This document shows positions 7,010 through 13,533 of a stretch of DNA of 13,533 nt, in pieces. The notes beneath the pieces are model-generated. The model worked only from the letters and a program-made list of their open reading frames with translations, ran no database searches and was not told where the DNA came from. Location of the stretch: assembly GCA_900550505.1 (NCBI GenBank), contig URSI01000015.1, forward strand, positions 1 through 13,533. The letters are read 5' to 3'. A program made the position numbers and the translations under genes. The number at the start of each line of letters is the position of its first letter. Within the stretch, counting starts at the first letter, position 1. Source of the stretch: an uncultured Eubacteriales bacterium (GTDB lineage Bacteria; Bacillota; Clostridia; Oscillospirales; CAG-382).

Positions 7010-7537
7010 ATGAAGATGAGAAAAGCCTGTGATAAAGATCTTTGTGATATCCGTAAGCTCTATATGTCTGCATTTCCCGAGTGTGAACGGCAGCCGTTCG
7101 AACGGCTGGTTCAGCTTTGGAGAAACGGTATGTCACGCGTTTACACATTCGATGACGACGGATTTGCCGGATTTATCTCCACGCTTGATTCGGCTGATGT
7201 TTCACTTATAAATTTTTTTGCCGTCGATGCCGGTAAACGGTGTGGGGGCATAGGATCCCGCGCGTTAGAGGAATTTCTCGGCATGGAAAATGGAAGAAGG
7301 ATTTTTCTTGAGATCGAGCGCATCATGCCGCATGATGGGGCGGACTGCGTCCGCGTAAGGCGTAAAAACTTTTATATCAGACACGGGTTTGAGCCGACGG
7401 GCATTTTCACGCGGGTCGCAGCCGCCGATTATGAGCTTATGACATACCGCTGCAAAGTGAGCTATGACGAGTACGAGGCGCTGTATATTGAGGCTTTTGG
7501 CGAAAGACTGCGGGGCAAGATAGTCCGCACCGGATAG
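7010..7537 (+). CDS. GNAT-family N-acetyltransferase
   Basis: This is a 175-residue acetyltransferase. The acetyl-CoA pyrophosphate-binding loop is in FFAVDAGKRCGGIGSRALEEFL (about residues 68-89, R/K-x-x-G-x-G type). The later block FLEIE...RRKNFYIRHGFEPTG matches the beta-strand and C-terminal helix of a common Bacillota GNAT group, and the N-terminal YMSAFPECERQPF is also typical of that group. The start ATG at 7010 follows AGGAGGTGG (6996-7004) by 5 bases; an in-frame GTG at 7001 lies inside that binding site and is rejected. The substrate is unknown; GNATs of this group have been annotated widely but without a general function. It has its own promoter and is probably monocistronic or partly co-transcribed with the next gene. 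Confidence 0.88.
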   Translation: MKMRKACDKDLCDIRKLYMSAFPECERQPFERLVQLWRNGMSRVYTFDDDGFAGFISTLDSADVSLINFFAVDAGKRCGGIGSRALEEFLGMENGRRIFLEIERIMPHDGADCVRVRRKNFYIRHGFEPTGIFTRVAAADYELMTYRCKVSYDEYEALYIEAFGERLRGKIVRTG

Positions 7538-7549
7538 AAAACGGTTGAA

Positions 7550-7599
7550 TTTTCAAAAGATTAACAGAAAGTTTACAGTTCGTTAATGTATTTTACGTG
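7550..7599 (+). promoter_or_regulatory. Pho-box-like direct repeats with 11-bp period
   Basis: TTTTCA (7550), TTAACA (7561), TTTACA (7572), TTAATG (7583) and TACGTG (7594) recur exactly every 11 bp with 5-bp spacers. The PhoP binding pattern of Bacillus is TT(A/T/C)ACA-like hexamers with about 11-bp spacing, so the middle repeats fit well and the outer ones are weaker. The site lies just upstream of the MBL nuclease gene; a possible -10 TAAAAT at 7610-7615 is close to the ribosome binding site. Binding by PhoP is inferred from spacing and sequence only. Confidence 0.4.
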
Positions 7600-7636
7600 C
7601 ATCAAGTGTTAAAATCATCTTGGGAGGATGTCAAAG

Positions 7637-9253
7637 ATGAAAATAACGTTCCTTGGCGCGGCGCATGAGGTGACCGGTTCGTGTACGCTCGTGACCGCAT
7701 GCGGCAAGAATATTCTGATAGACTGCGGTATGGAGCAGGGCGAGGACATTTATGAAAACAGCGAGCTGCCCGTGCGACCTGCGGATATTGACTGCGTTTT
7801 GCTTACGCATGCACATATAGACCATTCGGGAATGATCCCGGCACTTACGTCACACGGATTTACGGGAACGATCTATACGACCGAGGCTACTGAGAAGCTG
7901 TGCTCGATCATGCTGCTTGATTCCGCTCATATACAGGAATCCGAGGCGCAGTGGCGCAATCGCAAGGCGGCACGGTCCGGAAAGGATGAGTATGTGCCGC
8001 TTTACACCGTTGCGGATGCGCAGCGCGCGCTGATGCAGTTTTCGGGTGTCGGCTATGATAAGGCGGTGTGCATTTTTGACGGTGTTACGGCGAAATTCAC
8101 GGACGCCGGTCATCTTCTCGGGTCTTCAAGCATAGAGCTTGATATAAGTGAAGAAGGCAAATCGGAAAAACTGCTGTTTTCGGGCGATATCGGAAATGTG
8201 AACAGACCGCTGATCCGCGATCCGCAGCGCCCGTCGGAAGCCGATTATGTGGTGATAGAGTCGACGTACGGCGACCGCCTGCACGGGCCTCGTGCCGATT
8301 ATGCATCTCAGCTTGCAGAGGTCATACAAAAGACACTCGACAGAGGCGGAAACGTGGTGATCCCTGCCTTCGCCGTAGGCAGGACTCAGGAGATGCTGTA
8401 TCTTATACACAAGATAAAGGAGCAGGGGATGGTGACCGGACACGACGGGTTTGAAGTCTGGGTCGACAGCCCGCTCGCCGTGGAGGCGACAAAAATATAT
8501 GCCGGCGCTCTTTACGGATATTATGATGAGGAAACGTTGGAATACCTCAGGTCGGGCGTTAATGTGCTGAAATTTGACGGGCTCAGGGTCGCCGTGACGA
8601 GCGAAGAGTCGATAGCGCTGAACAGTGACCGTACGCCGAAGGTGATAATTTCCGCAAGCGGAATGTGTGAGGCAGGACGTATACGTCACCATCTTAAACA
8701 CAATTTGTGGCGCAGCGAGAGCACTGTATTGTTTGTGGGATATCAGTCAGAGGGCACACTCGGTCGCAGACTTATCGACGGGGCGAGAAGCGTTAAGCTG
8801 TTCAATGAGGACGTTACGGTCCGTGCACATATTGAACAGATGGACGGAGTGAGCGGTCACGCAGACCGTGATCTGCTGATCTGGTGGCTCGAGGGACTGA
8901 AGCGTCCGCCGCGGAAAGTTTTTGTAAACCACGGCGAGGATACGGTTTGCGACAGTTTCGCCGCTACGGTAAAGGAACGTCTCGGCTTCGACGCCGTGGC
9001 TCCGTACAGCGGTGCCGAATTCGAACTTGTGACCGACAGGTGGCTGTGCGAAGGCACGCGACGTCGGATATCCGGTCGCAGGGATAGTGTCGAAATGGAT
9101 AGGACGCGCAGGTCCTTGTACGAAAGACTGCGTGCTGCTGTCGCGCGGCTTTCGGAACTGGTGAAGAAAGTTTCAGGGCTGTCGGAGGGTGACGCGGATG
9201 ATTTTGCTCGCAAAATAGAAAGAATTGCGGACGACTTGGAAACACGCGGCTGA
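7637..9253 (+). CDS. MBL-fold beta-CASP metallo-hydrolase (predicted ribonuclease)
   Basis: This 538-residue protein belongs to the metallo-beta-lactamase/beta-CASP group of nucleic-acid hydrolases, related to CPSF73 and archaeal/bacterial RNA-processing nucleases. Zinc ligands are visible: H58-A-H60-I-D62-H63, H159 in DAGHLLGS and D184 in SGDIGN. The beta-CASP segment carries VIESTYGD (motif A region), IPAFAVGRTQE, SASGMCEAGRIRHH (H351/H352) and motif C SGHADRD (H408). The last 70 residues are charged and probably helical or coiled-coil, a tail also seen in Clostridia homologues. The start is the ATG at 7637, preceded 9 bases away by GGGAGG. An upstream in-frame ATG at 7628 abuts that site, and MKITFLGA is the usual N-terminus. 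The MurE-like gene follows 32 bases later. RNA is the likely substrate, but the target is unknown. Confidence 0.92.
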   Translation: MKITFLGAAHEVTGSCTLVTACGKNILIDCGMEQGEDIYENSELPVRPADIDCVLLTHAHIDHSGMIPALTSHGFTGTIYTTEATEKLCSIMLLDSAHIQESEAQWRNRKAARSGKDEYVPLYTVADAQRALMQFSGVGYDKAVCIFDGVTAKFTDAGHLLGSSSIELDISEEGKSEKLLFSGDIGNVNRPLIRDPQRPSEADYVVIESTYGDRLHGPRADYASQLAEVIQKTLDRGGNVVIPAFAVGRTQEMLYLIHKIKEQGMVTGHDGFEVWVDSPLAVEATKIYAGALYGYYDEETLEYLRSGVNVLKFDGLRVAVTSEESIALNSDRTPKVIISASGMCEAGRIRHHLKHNLWRSESTVLFVGYQSEGTLGRRLIDGARSVKLFNEDVTVRAHIEQMDGVSGHADRDLLIWWLEGLKRPPRKVFVNHGEDTVCDSFAATVKERLGFDAVAPYSGAEFELVTDRWLCEGTRRRISGRRDSVEMDRTRRSLYERLRAAVARLSELVKKVSGLSEGDADDFARKIERIADDLETRG

Positions 9254-9285
9254 CGAGTCGCATCATAAGCTCGGGGGGAGCGTAT

Positions 9286-10770
9286 ATGGAAAAGGCGGGG
9301 AATATCAATATCGGATTCGGCGAACTCATGGGGGATATGTCATGCCCCGGAGCCGACAGACGCGTCGAGGATATTGAGGTGAATTCTTCAAAATGCCGTG
9401 AAAGCACGGTGTTTGTCTGTATAAGCGGCAGCCGTGACGACGGTCATCTGCATGCTCTCGAGGCATATGAGGAAGGCTGCCGTACCTTTGTGTGCGAGCG
9501 CCCGCTCCCGCTTCCGCCGGATGCTGCTCAGGTCGTCTGCGCGGATACGAGAGCGGAGCTTGCCGTGATGTCCGCGCGGTTTTACGGTGAGCCGGCAAAG
9601 AAACTGAGGCTTATAGCGGTTACCGGCACGAAGGGAAAAACGACCGTATCCCAGTATATATGCGATTGCCTGAACCGCGCCGGGCACCGTGCCGCGATAG
9701 TGGGGACCGACGGAGCCGTTATCTGCGGTAACAGGACAGAGACCGCCAACACCACGCCGGACAGTCTTACACTGAACCGTATTTTTTACGCCGCGGTGAG
9801 TGCCGGGTGCGAATATGTGGTACTGGAGGTTTCGTCTCAGGCCGTAAAGCAAAGGCGTGTCGATGGGCTGCACTATGCGGTGGCGGTGTTTACCAACCTT
9901 TCTCCGGACCATATATCCCCGGCGGAACATCTGAGCTTTGAGGAGTACCGGGAGTGCAAGCTGCGGGTACTTCAGTCAGCGGATACTGCGGTCATAAACG
10001 CAGACGATCCGAGCGGCGCATATATGATGTCACGGCTTCGTATCCCGTGTTTTACGGTGTCGTCGACAAAAGGAGATTATGTGATAAGTCACGAGAGCAG
10101 TATGCGTGACGGGAACGGAATATCCACTGTGTTTACCGTAAGCCGGGGAGATAATAATTGTCGTATCAGAGTAAGGCAGCCGGGTATGTATTCCGCATAT
10201 AACGCGGCGTTGGCGTACGCTGCGTGCCGGTGTGAGAACGTGGAAGCACACGATGTGACGGCCGCGCTCGGTGCGACTGTGATGAGGGGCAGATTTGAGA
10301 TGATCCCGCTCGGCGCCGGTCGTACCGCCGTTATAGATTGCGCACACAATAAAGCCAGCCTGCAGGCGGTGCTTGAAGTCGTCCGTGCCGAGGCGCGGAA
10401 GAACGGCGGCCGGGTGCTGTGCCTGGTAGGCGCTCCCGGAGGCAAGGCGGTGAACCGACGTATCGGTTTGGCACAGGCTGCGAGCGGTCTGAGCGATATC
10501 GTTATACTCACCTCGGATAATCCGGATTCGGAAGACCCCGAAAAGATACTCGATCAGATGGAACGCGGTCTGGTCAACGGCTTCAAGGATTATTTCCGAA
10601 TAGCGGACCGCGAGAGCGCGATCAGATATGCGGTTTCGTTGATGCGGCAAGGTGACGTCCTGCTTCTTGCCGGTAAAGGCAATGAGGATTACCAGTTGGT
10701 GAACGGTGTGAAGATACCGTTTTCAGAGCGCGGGATACTTGCAGAAGAAGCGTTGGGGGCACCGGTATAA
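9286..10770 (+). CDS. murE: MurE-type UDP-MurNAc-peptide ligase, divergent
   Basis: This 494-residue Mur ligase has the three MurE domains. It has the N-terminal UDP-substrate domain, the ATP-binding P-loop TGTKGKTT (113-120) and the Mur signature EVSSQ (Q185 where SSH is usual). K225 in EECK-type context lies at the position of the carbamylated lysine of E. coli MurE (K224), and E467 is in GKGNED. MurE adds the third stem-peptide amino acid to UDP-MurNAc-L-Ala-D-Glu in the cytoplasm. Several specificity features differ: the DNPR motif that reads meso-diaminopimelate is DNPD (411-414), the usual DYAH-TPD block is DCAHNKA (351-357), and the GGDRDK-type segment is GAPGGKAVNRR. It also sits outside any dcw cluster, beside a nuclease. 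It may be a MurE paralogue with another amino acid or substrate; a standard murE elsewhere in the genome would support that. GGGGGGAG at about 9273-9279 serves the ATG. Confidence 0.82.
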   Translation: MEKAGNINIGFGELMGDMSCPGADRRVEDIEVNSSKCRESTVFVCISGSRDDGHLHALEAYEEGCRTFVCERPLPLPPDAAQVVCADTRAELAVMSARFYGEPAKKLRLIAVTGTKGKTTVSQYICDCLNRAGHRAAIVGTDGAVICGNRTETANTTPDSLTLNRIFYAAVSAGCEYVVLEVSSQAVKQRRVDGLHYAVAVFTNLSPDHISPAEHLSFEEYRECKLRVLQSADTAVINADDPSGAYMMSRLRIPCFTVSSTKGDYVISHESSMRDGNGISTVFTVSRGDNNCRIRVRQPGMYSAYNAALAYAACRCENVEAHDVTAALGATVMRGRFEMIPLGAGRTAVIDCAHNKASLQAVLEVVRAEARKNGGRVLCLVGAPGGKAVNRRIGLAQAASGLSDIVILTSDNPDSEDPEKILDQMERGLVNGFKDYFRIADRESAIRYAVSLMRQGDVLLLAGKGNEDYQLVNGVKIPFSERGILAEEALGAPV

Positions 10771-10821
10771 AGGCGGTCGCCGCAATGCGGACAGCGACTG
10801 ATAAGAGAAAAAATCAGACAT

Positions 10822-10860
10822 AAAAATCCGCCGGGGCAGAATCCCGCAGCGGATTTTTCT
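10822..10860. terminator. bidirectional terminator between convergent genes
   Basis: AAAAATCCGC (10822-10831) pairs with GCGGATTTTT (10849-10858), and GGG/CCC inside the loop extends the structure. A T run follows on the plus strand and the A run gives a T run on the minus strand. It separates the plus-strand MurE-like gene from the minus-strand acetyltransferase. Confidence 0.88.
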
Positions 10861-10879
10861 TGTATGGGTAGAAAAAGTC

Positions 10880-11461
10880 TTACAGGTCCACTTTCATGCC
10901 GCGGTAATAGAACTCCCGGTCATATTCCCCGGCCATACGCATTACGCGGCATGGGTTTCCGACCGCAACACAGCCTGAGGGAACGTCACGGGTCACTACG
11001 CTGCCGGCTCCTATGACGCTGTCGTCGCCTATCGTCACGCCCGGCAGTATCGTGGCACCGGCCCCTATCCAGACGTTCCGACCGATCCTGACCGGCAGAT
11101 TGAACTGAAGATGGCGGCGACGCAGTTCGGGGTCGACCGGATGCCCGGCTGTCGCTATCGTCACATTCGGCGCTATCATCACGTCGTCGCCGATAAATAC
11201 TTCGCCGTCGTCGACAAGCACGAGATTGAAATTGGCATATACATTGTTGCCCACATGTGTGTGTATCCCCCAATTGGCATGCAGCGGCGGCTCAAACCAG
11301 CAGCCTTCGCCGACGGATGCAAAGATACGCCGCAAAAGCTCGGCGCGCTTTTGAGTTTCCTCTGCGCCGGTTGCATTATATTCATTGATCACGGCGATAT
11401 AACGCGACTGCTGCGAGGTAAGTTCGGTGTCTGCGGGGTCGTAGAGCAGACCTTTTTTCAT
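10880..11461 (-). CDS. maltose/galactoside O-acetyltransferase-like (hexapeptide repeat)
   Basis: This 193-residue protein is a left-handed beta-helix acetyltransferase of the Maa/LacA/NodL group, which transfers acetyl from acetyl-CoA to sugar hydroxyls. The N-terminal Maa-type segment has KKGLLYDPAD. The hexapeptide coils run from about residue 60 to 175 (VGNNVYANFN, IGDDVMIAPNV, IGRNVWIGAGATILPGVTIGDDSVIGAGSVVTRDVP). H107 in ATAGHPVDPE is the catalytic histidine. The first in-frame ATG has no ribosome binding site. Upstream in the same frame the codons read YVTDNLER after a TGA; NLERMKKGLLYDP is the usual family N-terminus, so the real start region appears shifted by one base (see the mini-ORF). 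The protein may be made from M1 by coupling, from a non-ATG codon, or poorly. Confidence 0.88.
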   Translation of the reverse strand: MKKGLLYDPADTELTSQQSRYIAVINEYNATGAEETQKRAELLRRIFASVGEGCWFEPPLHANWGIHTHVGNNVYANFNLVLVDDGEVFIGDDVMIAPNVTIATAGHPVDPELRRRHLQFNLPVRIGRNVWIGAGATILPGVTIGDDSVIGAGSVVTRDVPSGCVAVGNPCRVMRMAGEYDREFYYRGMKVDL

Positions 11462-11493
11462 ACGTTCAAGATTATCCGTGACATATCACCTCC
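11458..11493 (-). other. strong ribosome binding site with out-of-frame mini-ORF MSRIILNV
   Basis: On the minus strand GGAGGTGAT (11493-11485) is a nine-base match to the 16S rRNA anti-Shine-Dalgarno region and directly precedes an ATG at 11484-11482. That ATG opens an eight-codon frame ending in TGA at 11460-11458, which overlaps the first ATG of the acetyltransferase (ATGA). One extra or missing base after this ATG would join it to the acetyltransferase frame. It is either a translational-coupling leader peptide or the remnant of the true start after a frameshift. Confidence 0.6.
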
Positions 11494-11499
11494 GTCGGA

Positions 11500-11528
11500 A
11501 TTGTAGCACAGTCCGCTCCGCGTGTCAA
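11500..11528 (-). promoter_or_regulatory. sigma-A-type promoter for the acetyltransferase
   Basis: Read on the minus strand, TTGACA (11528-11523) is followed after exactly 17 bp by TACAAT (11505-11500). Both hexamers are close to consensus. The ribosome binding site at 11493-11485 follows after 6 bases, giving a very short leader. Confidence 0.8.
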
Positions 11529-11553
11529 GCACGGTATGAACACGCAATGGTAC

Positions 11554-11582
11554 TTGACAATCGCGGCGCGTAATGGTATGAT
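11554..11582 (+). promoter_or_regulatory. sigma-A-type promoter for the XRE regulator gene
   Basis: TTGACA (11554-11559) is followed after 17 bp by TATGAT (11577-11582), one base from the TATAAT consensus. It diverges from the minus-strand promoter, with 25 bp between the two -35 boxes, so one bound regulator could affect both. The heptamer AATGGTA recurs at 11546 and 11572. Confidence 0.8.
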
Positions 11583-11641
11583 TTATCAGAGGAGCGTGCC
11601 GTTTGCGCCTTGAGCCTGTGTTAGAAAGGATTGCCTGTGCG

Positions 11642-12214
11642 ATGCCGTATACCAAAGAGACGATAGCAGCCAATATAGCCGCTTTGAGACAGTCGGCGGG
11701 CATGACGCAGGCGGAGTTTGCCGGCAAGCTGAATTACACCGATAAGGCGGTGTCAAAATGGGAACGTGCGGAGTCGGTACCGGATGTTTTCGTGCTTGCT
11801 GAGATAGCGGAGCTTTTCGGCGTCACCGTTGATTATCTGCTTGCGGAACACGATAATGTGATGCCGGAAACCACGCAGAACAAACATTACAGCCGGCTTG
11901 TGGTTTCGTTACTTTCCGTAACTCCGGTGTGGCTGGCAGCGGTCATAGCCTATTCTGTATGCGAGTTTTTTACCGAGTGGGACAGGCTCTGGCTCATATA
12001 TGCGGCGGCGGTGCCGTTGACTCTTATAGTTTTGCTGGTGTTCAACTGTATCTGGGGACGCCCGGCGCTTACATATGTGATCGTATCGCTTCTCATGTGG
12101 AGCGTGCTGGGTTTTATATATCTGCTTTTTATCGACATAAATTACTGGCTGCTGTTCACGGTGGGTATCCCCGGTCAGCTTGCGGTGATATTGTGGTCAA
12201 GGATAAAAAAATAG
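11642..12214 (+). CDS. XRE-family HTH regulator with C-terminal transmembrane helices
   Basis: This 190-residue protein has a Cro/C1-type HTH (residues about 6-66: NIAALRQSAGMTQAEFAGKL, DKAVSKWERAESVPDV, AEIAELFGVTVDYLL). About four hydrophobic helices follow (roughly 86-108, 115-137, 142-163, 166-186) and the protein ends in SRIKK, so it is a membrane-bound transcription regulator. The ATG at 11642 gives the normal family N-terminus (YTKETIAANIAALR); AAAGGA lies 11-12 bases upstream, slightly far. A TTG at 11603 with GAGGAG at 11589 is the alternative, but that site falls at the expected transcript start. The lipoprotein gene follows after 11 bases, so the two are probably co-transcribed. 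It may sense an envelope signal and act on its own divergent promoter region; this is inference. Confidence 0.87.
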   Translation: MPYTKETIAANIAALRQSAGMTQAEFAGKLNYTDKAVSKWERAESVPDVFVLAEIAELFGVTVDYLLAEHDNVMPETTQNKHYSRLVVSLLSVTPVWLAAVIAYSVCEFFTEWDRLWLIYAAAVPLTLIVLLVFNCIWGRPALTYVIVSLLMWSVLGFIYLLFIDINYWLLFTVGIPGQLAVILWSRIKK

Positions 12215-12225
12215 AGGACTGAGAT

Positions 12226-12660
12226 ATGAAAAAGACAGCTTTATTCGTATTTGTTTGCCTTGCCGTATCGGCGCTGCTCTGCTCATGCGGGACGGGATTT
12301 GACACCGTGCGCAGGGGGTTTGAAGACGCCGGGTTTGATTATACCTTTGTTGCGGATGAATACGAGGTAGCAGTTACCGTGCAGCGTGAGCTGGACGAGG
12401 CGGGGATTTCATATAATGCCCATTATTTCACAAAGTCGGTCGGGCAGGGGCTTACGAGCGAGAGCCGTGCGTTTGCGCTCGTGATCGAGTTTGAGTCCGG
12501 CTCGGAAAAGGACAAGGCGTTTTCATCTGAAGGCAGCGCGACGCTGCGGTATCTTATAGAAGATCCGGAAACATCGGATCATGTTCTGGGCAATTGCGTG
12601 CTTGTGGAAGCCAACGCTGCGGGGCAGGATCTTACGGCGGCATTCAATGCTTATAAATAA
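12226..12660 (+). CDS. small putative lipoprotein
   Basis: The protein has 144 residues. It begins with a type II signal peptide: MKK, a hydrophobic stretch and the lipobox LCSC, with C21 as the predicted lipidated residue, so it should be anchored to the outer face of the membrane. The mature part is acidic and soluble, about 120 residues, with no family I recognise (GFEDAGFDYTFVADEYEVAVTVQRELDEAGISYNAH could be a small alpha/beta domain). GAGGA at 12214-12218 overlaps the stop of the XRE regulator gene and serves the ATG. The pairing with a membrane regulator suggests a linked envelope response, but its function is unknown. Confidence 0.8.
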   Translation: MKKTALFVFVCLAVSALLCSCGTGFDTVRRGFEDAGFDYTFVADEYEVAVTVQRELDEAGISYNAHYFTKSVGQGLTSESRAFALVIEFESGSEKDKAFSSEGSATLRYLIEDPETSDHVLGNCVLVEANAAGQDLTAAFNAYK

Positions 12661-12675
12661 ACGTCCGGATAAGGC

Positions 12676-12709
12676 GCGGGGACGCTCTGGGGAGCGCCCC
12701 CGCTTTTTT
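12676..12709 (+). terminator. Rho-independent terminator after the lipoprotein gene
   Basis: GCGGGG-A-CGCTC (12676-12687) pairs with GAGCG-CCCCCGC (12692-12703) around TGGG, with a single mismatch or bulge, and six T residues follow (12704-12709). It starts 15 bases after the stop codon and closes the XRE-lipoprotein unit. Confidence 0.9.
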
Positions 12710-12781
12710 CAGGAAATCCGTTACGGAGAAGCAGCTGCGCGGGAGTCGGGCGCATAGGAAAAAATTTTCATTATAAAGCGA

Positions 12782-12810
12782 TTGCAAAATCTTTGCCGAT
12801 ATAGTATAAT
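12782..12810 (+). promoter_or_regulatory. sigma-A-type promoter for the surface protein gene
   Basis: TTGCAA (12782-12787), 17 bp, then a perfect TATAAT (12805-12810). Transcription would start near 12817, followed by AAAGGG (12826-12831) and the ATG at 12840. Confidence 0.8.
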
Positions 12811-12839
12811 AGCCATATATGTCCGAAAGGGAAAAGACA

Positions 12840-13533
12840 ATGGCGAAAAGGATGTTGTTGCTGTTTGCCGCACTTGCTGTGGTTGCGGGGACGTTTATAG
12901 GCGCTTACTCGGCGGTCGTAGCTGCTGCAGACGCTGACCCGGATGTTTCCGGCGGGATAGATACGACGGACGCGAGCGAAGGAGCCGTTTCAGATACATC
13001 GGTGGGCGACGTGTCCGGCACCGACGAGTCGGAGCCCGGAGGCTCTTCCGATGAATCCGGGGGCGAGGATACGGAACCTTCGGGAGACGAGGCTGTCGTG
13101 ACGGATTTTGAGGACTTTGCGCAAGCCGTGGCGGACGGTAAGACAAATATAAGGATAGACGGAGAGATCGTCTGCGATGTCCCGATAACGGTGGCTTCGA
13201 AGGTCACGGTCAGCGGCGGTACGCTTTCAAAGGCTATGTTTGACGGTGACGGTGAGATAGTTCTGTCGGGCGTCGGCATAGGCATATTGAGTGTCGGCGG
13301 CGGTGTTACGCTTACCGTTGACGGCAGCGTGGGTTCGCTCAATGCGTCCGGCTCGTGTTCGGTAAAAATAACCGGCAATGTCGGCGGCGGCGCACGGGTC
13401 TCCTCAAGCGCGTCCGTCAGGATAGAAGGTTCGGTGACGGCGGCGAGCGGCGCCGGGTTATATGCTTCCGGCAGCGGCAGTATAGCGGTTTCCGGTGATA
13501 TTACGGGCGCAGACTCCGGCGCCGGTATTGAAA
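12840..13533 (+). CDS. secreted surface protein with acidic linker and beta-solenoid, 5' part
   Basis: This open frame starts at 12840, 8 bases after AAAGGG, and runs off the window after 231 codons. Residues 1-29 are a signal peptide (MAKRM, hydrophobic core, ending near AVVAAADA). Residues about 31-85 are a low-complexity linker rich in Asp, Glu, Ser, Gly and Thr. From about residue 88 (FEDFAQAVADGKTNIRIDGEI) the sequence becomes short alternating strands with repeated Gly/Ser/Val turns (SVGGGVTLTVDGSV, SVKITGNVGGGARVSSSASVRIEGSV, SIAVSGDI), as expected for a right-handed beta-helix or adhesin-like solenoid. It is probably an extracellular or wall-attached protein. The anchor, if any, lies beyond the window. 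No specific family is recognised. Confidence 0.8.
   Translation, partial: MAKRMLLLFAALAVVAGTFIGAYSAVVAAADADPDVSGGIDTTDASEGAVSDTSVGDVSGTDESEPGGSSDESGGEDTEPSGDEAVVTDFEDFAQAVADGKTNIRIDGEIVCDVPITVASKVTVSGGTLSKAMFDGDGEIVLSGVGIGILSVGGGVTLTVDGSVGSLNASGSCSVKITGNVGGGARVSSSASVRIEGSVTAASGAGLYASGSGSIAVSGDITGADSGAGIE

Noticed and set aside
7610..7615. TAAAAT as the -10 of the MBL gene
   Set aside because: No -35 lies at the right distance, and the transcript would begin right at the ribosome binding site (7622-7627).
8126..8701. A 191-codon minus-strand frame
   Set aside because: It is opposite the MBL nuclease core with its zinc-binding and beta-CASP motifs, and its translation resembles no protein family.
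12905..13378. A 157-codon minus-strand Pro/Ser-rich frame
   Set aside because: It is the complement of the acidic linker and beta-solenoid gene, which has its own promoter, binding site and signal peptide on the plus strand.

Overview
The window looks like chromosomal DNA from a Gram-positive member of the Clostridia (Bacillota), possibly an uncultivated gut lineage in the Oscillospirales/Christensenellales range. This rests on strong AGGAGG-type ribosome binding sites, sigma-A-like TTGACA/TATAAT promoters, frequent ATA and AGG codons at moderate GC, and gene families common in that group: a DHHW/FkbH/ACP cassette, a MarR plus heterodimeric ABC exporter operon, and a membrane XRE regulator. 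The lineage is an inference. There is no rRNA, tRNA, CRISPR array, transposase or phage gene.

Layout. (1) Positions 1-2640 hold the end of an envelope-acylation cassette: a 5'-truncated and frameshifted DHHW/SGNH-like protein, an FkbH-type HAD enzyme and a small acyl carrier protein that overlaps it, closed by a hairpin terminator. The arrangement resembles DltB/DltD/DltC systems, with FkbH in place of the adenylating enzyme DltA. The cargo would then be a glyceryl-type group made from a glycolytic intermediate; an MBOAT gene is expected just upstream, outside the window. (2) Positions 2646-2825 are an array of 15-bp tandem repeats in which each unit carries a small inverted repeat. (3) Positions 2916-6917 are a MarR regulator and two ABC half-transporters whose ATP sites degenerate in complementary ways, the pattern of a heterodimeric exporter. 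(4) Positions 6925-10770 carry a GNAT acetyltransferase behind a promoter merged with a hairpin, a beta-CASP metallo-beta-lactamase nuclease preceded by Pho-box-like direct repeats, and a divergent MurE-type ligase, ending in a bidirectional terminator. (5) Positions 10880-11493 (minus strand) encode a hexapeptide-repeat acetyltransferase whose well-placed start codon is out of frame with the protein. (6) Two strong divergent promoters separate it from a plus-strand pair: a membrane-anchored XRE regulator and a small lipoprotein. (7) From 12840 to the end is the start of an exported protein with an acidic Ser/Gly-rich linker and a probable beta-solenoid, cut by the window edge.

Much of the content concerns the cell envelope: polymer acylation, export, peptidoglycan precursor chemistry, a lipoprotein and a surface protein. 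The genes most worth a second look are the Dlt-like cassette, the MurE-like ligase with altered substrate motifs, the repeat array, and the two genes whose reading frames appear shifted.
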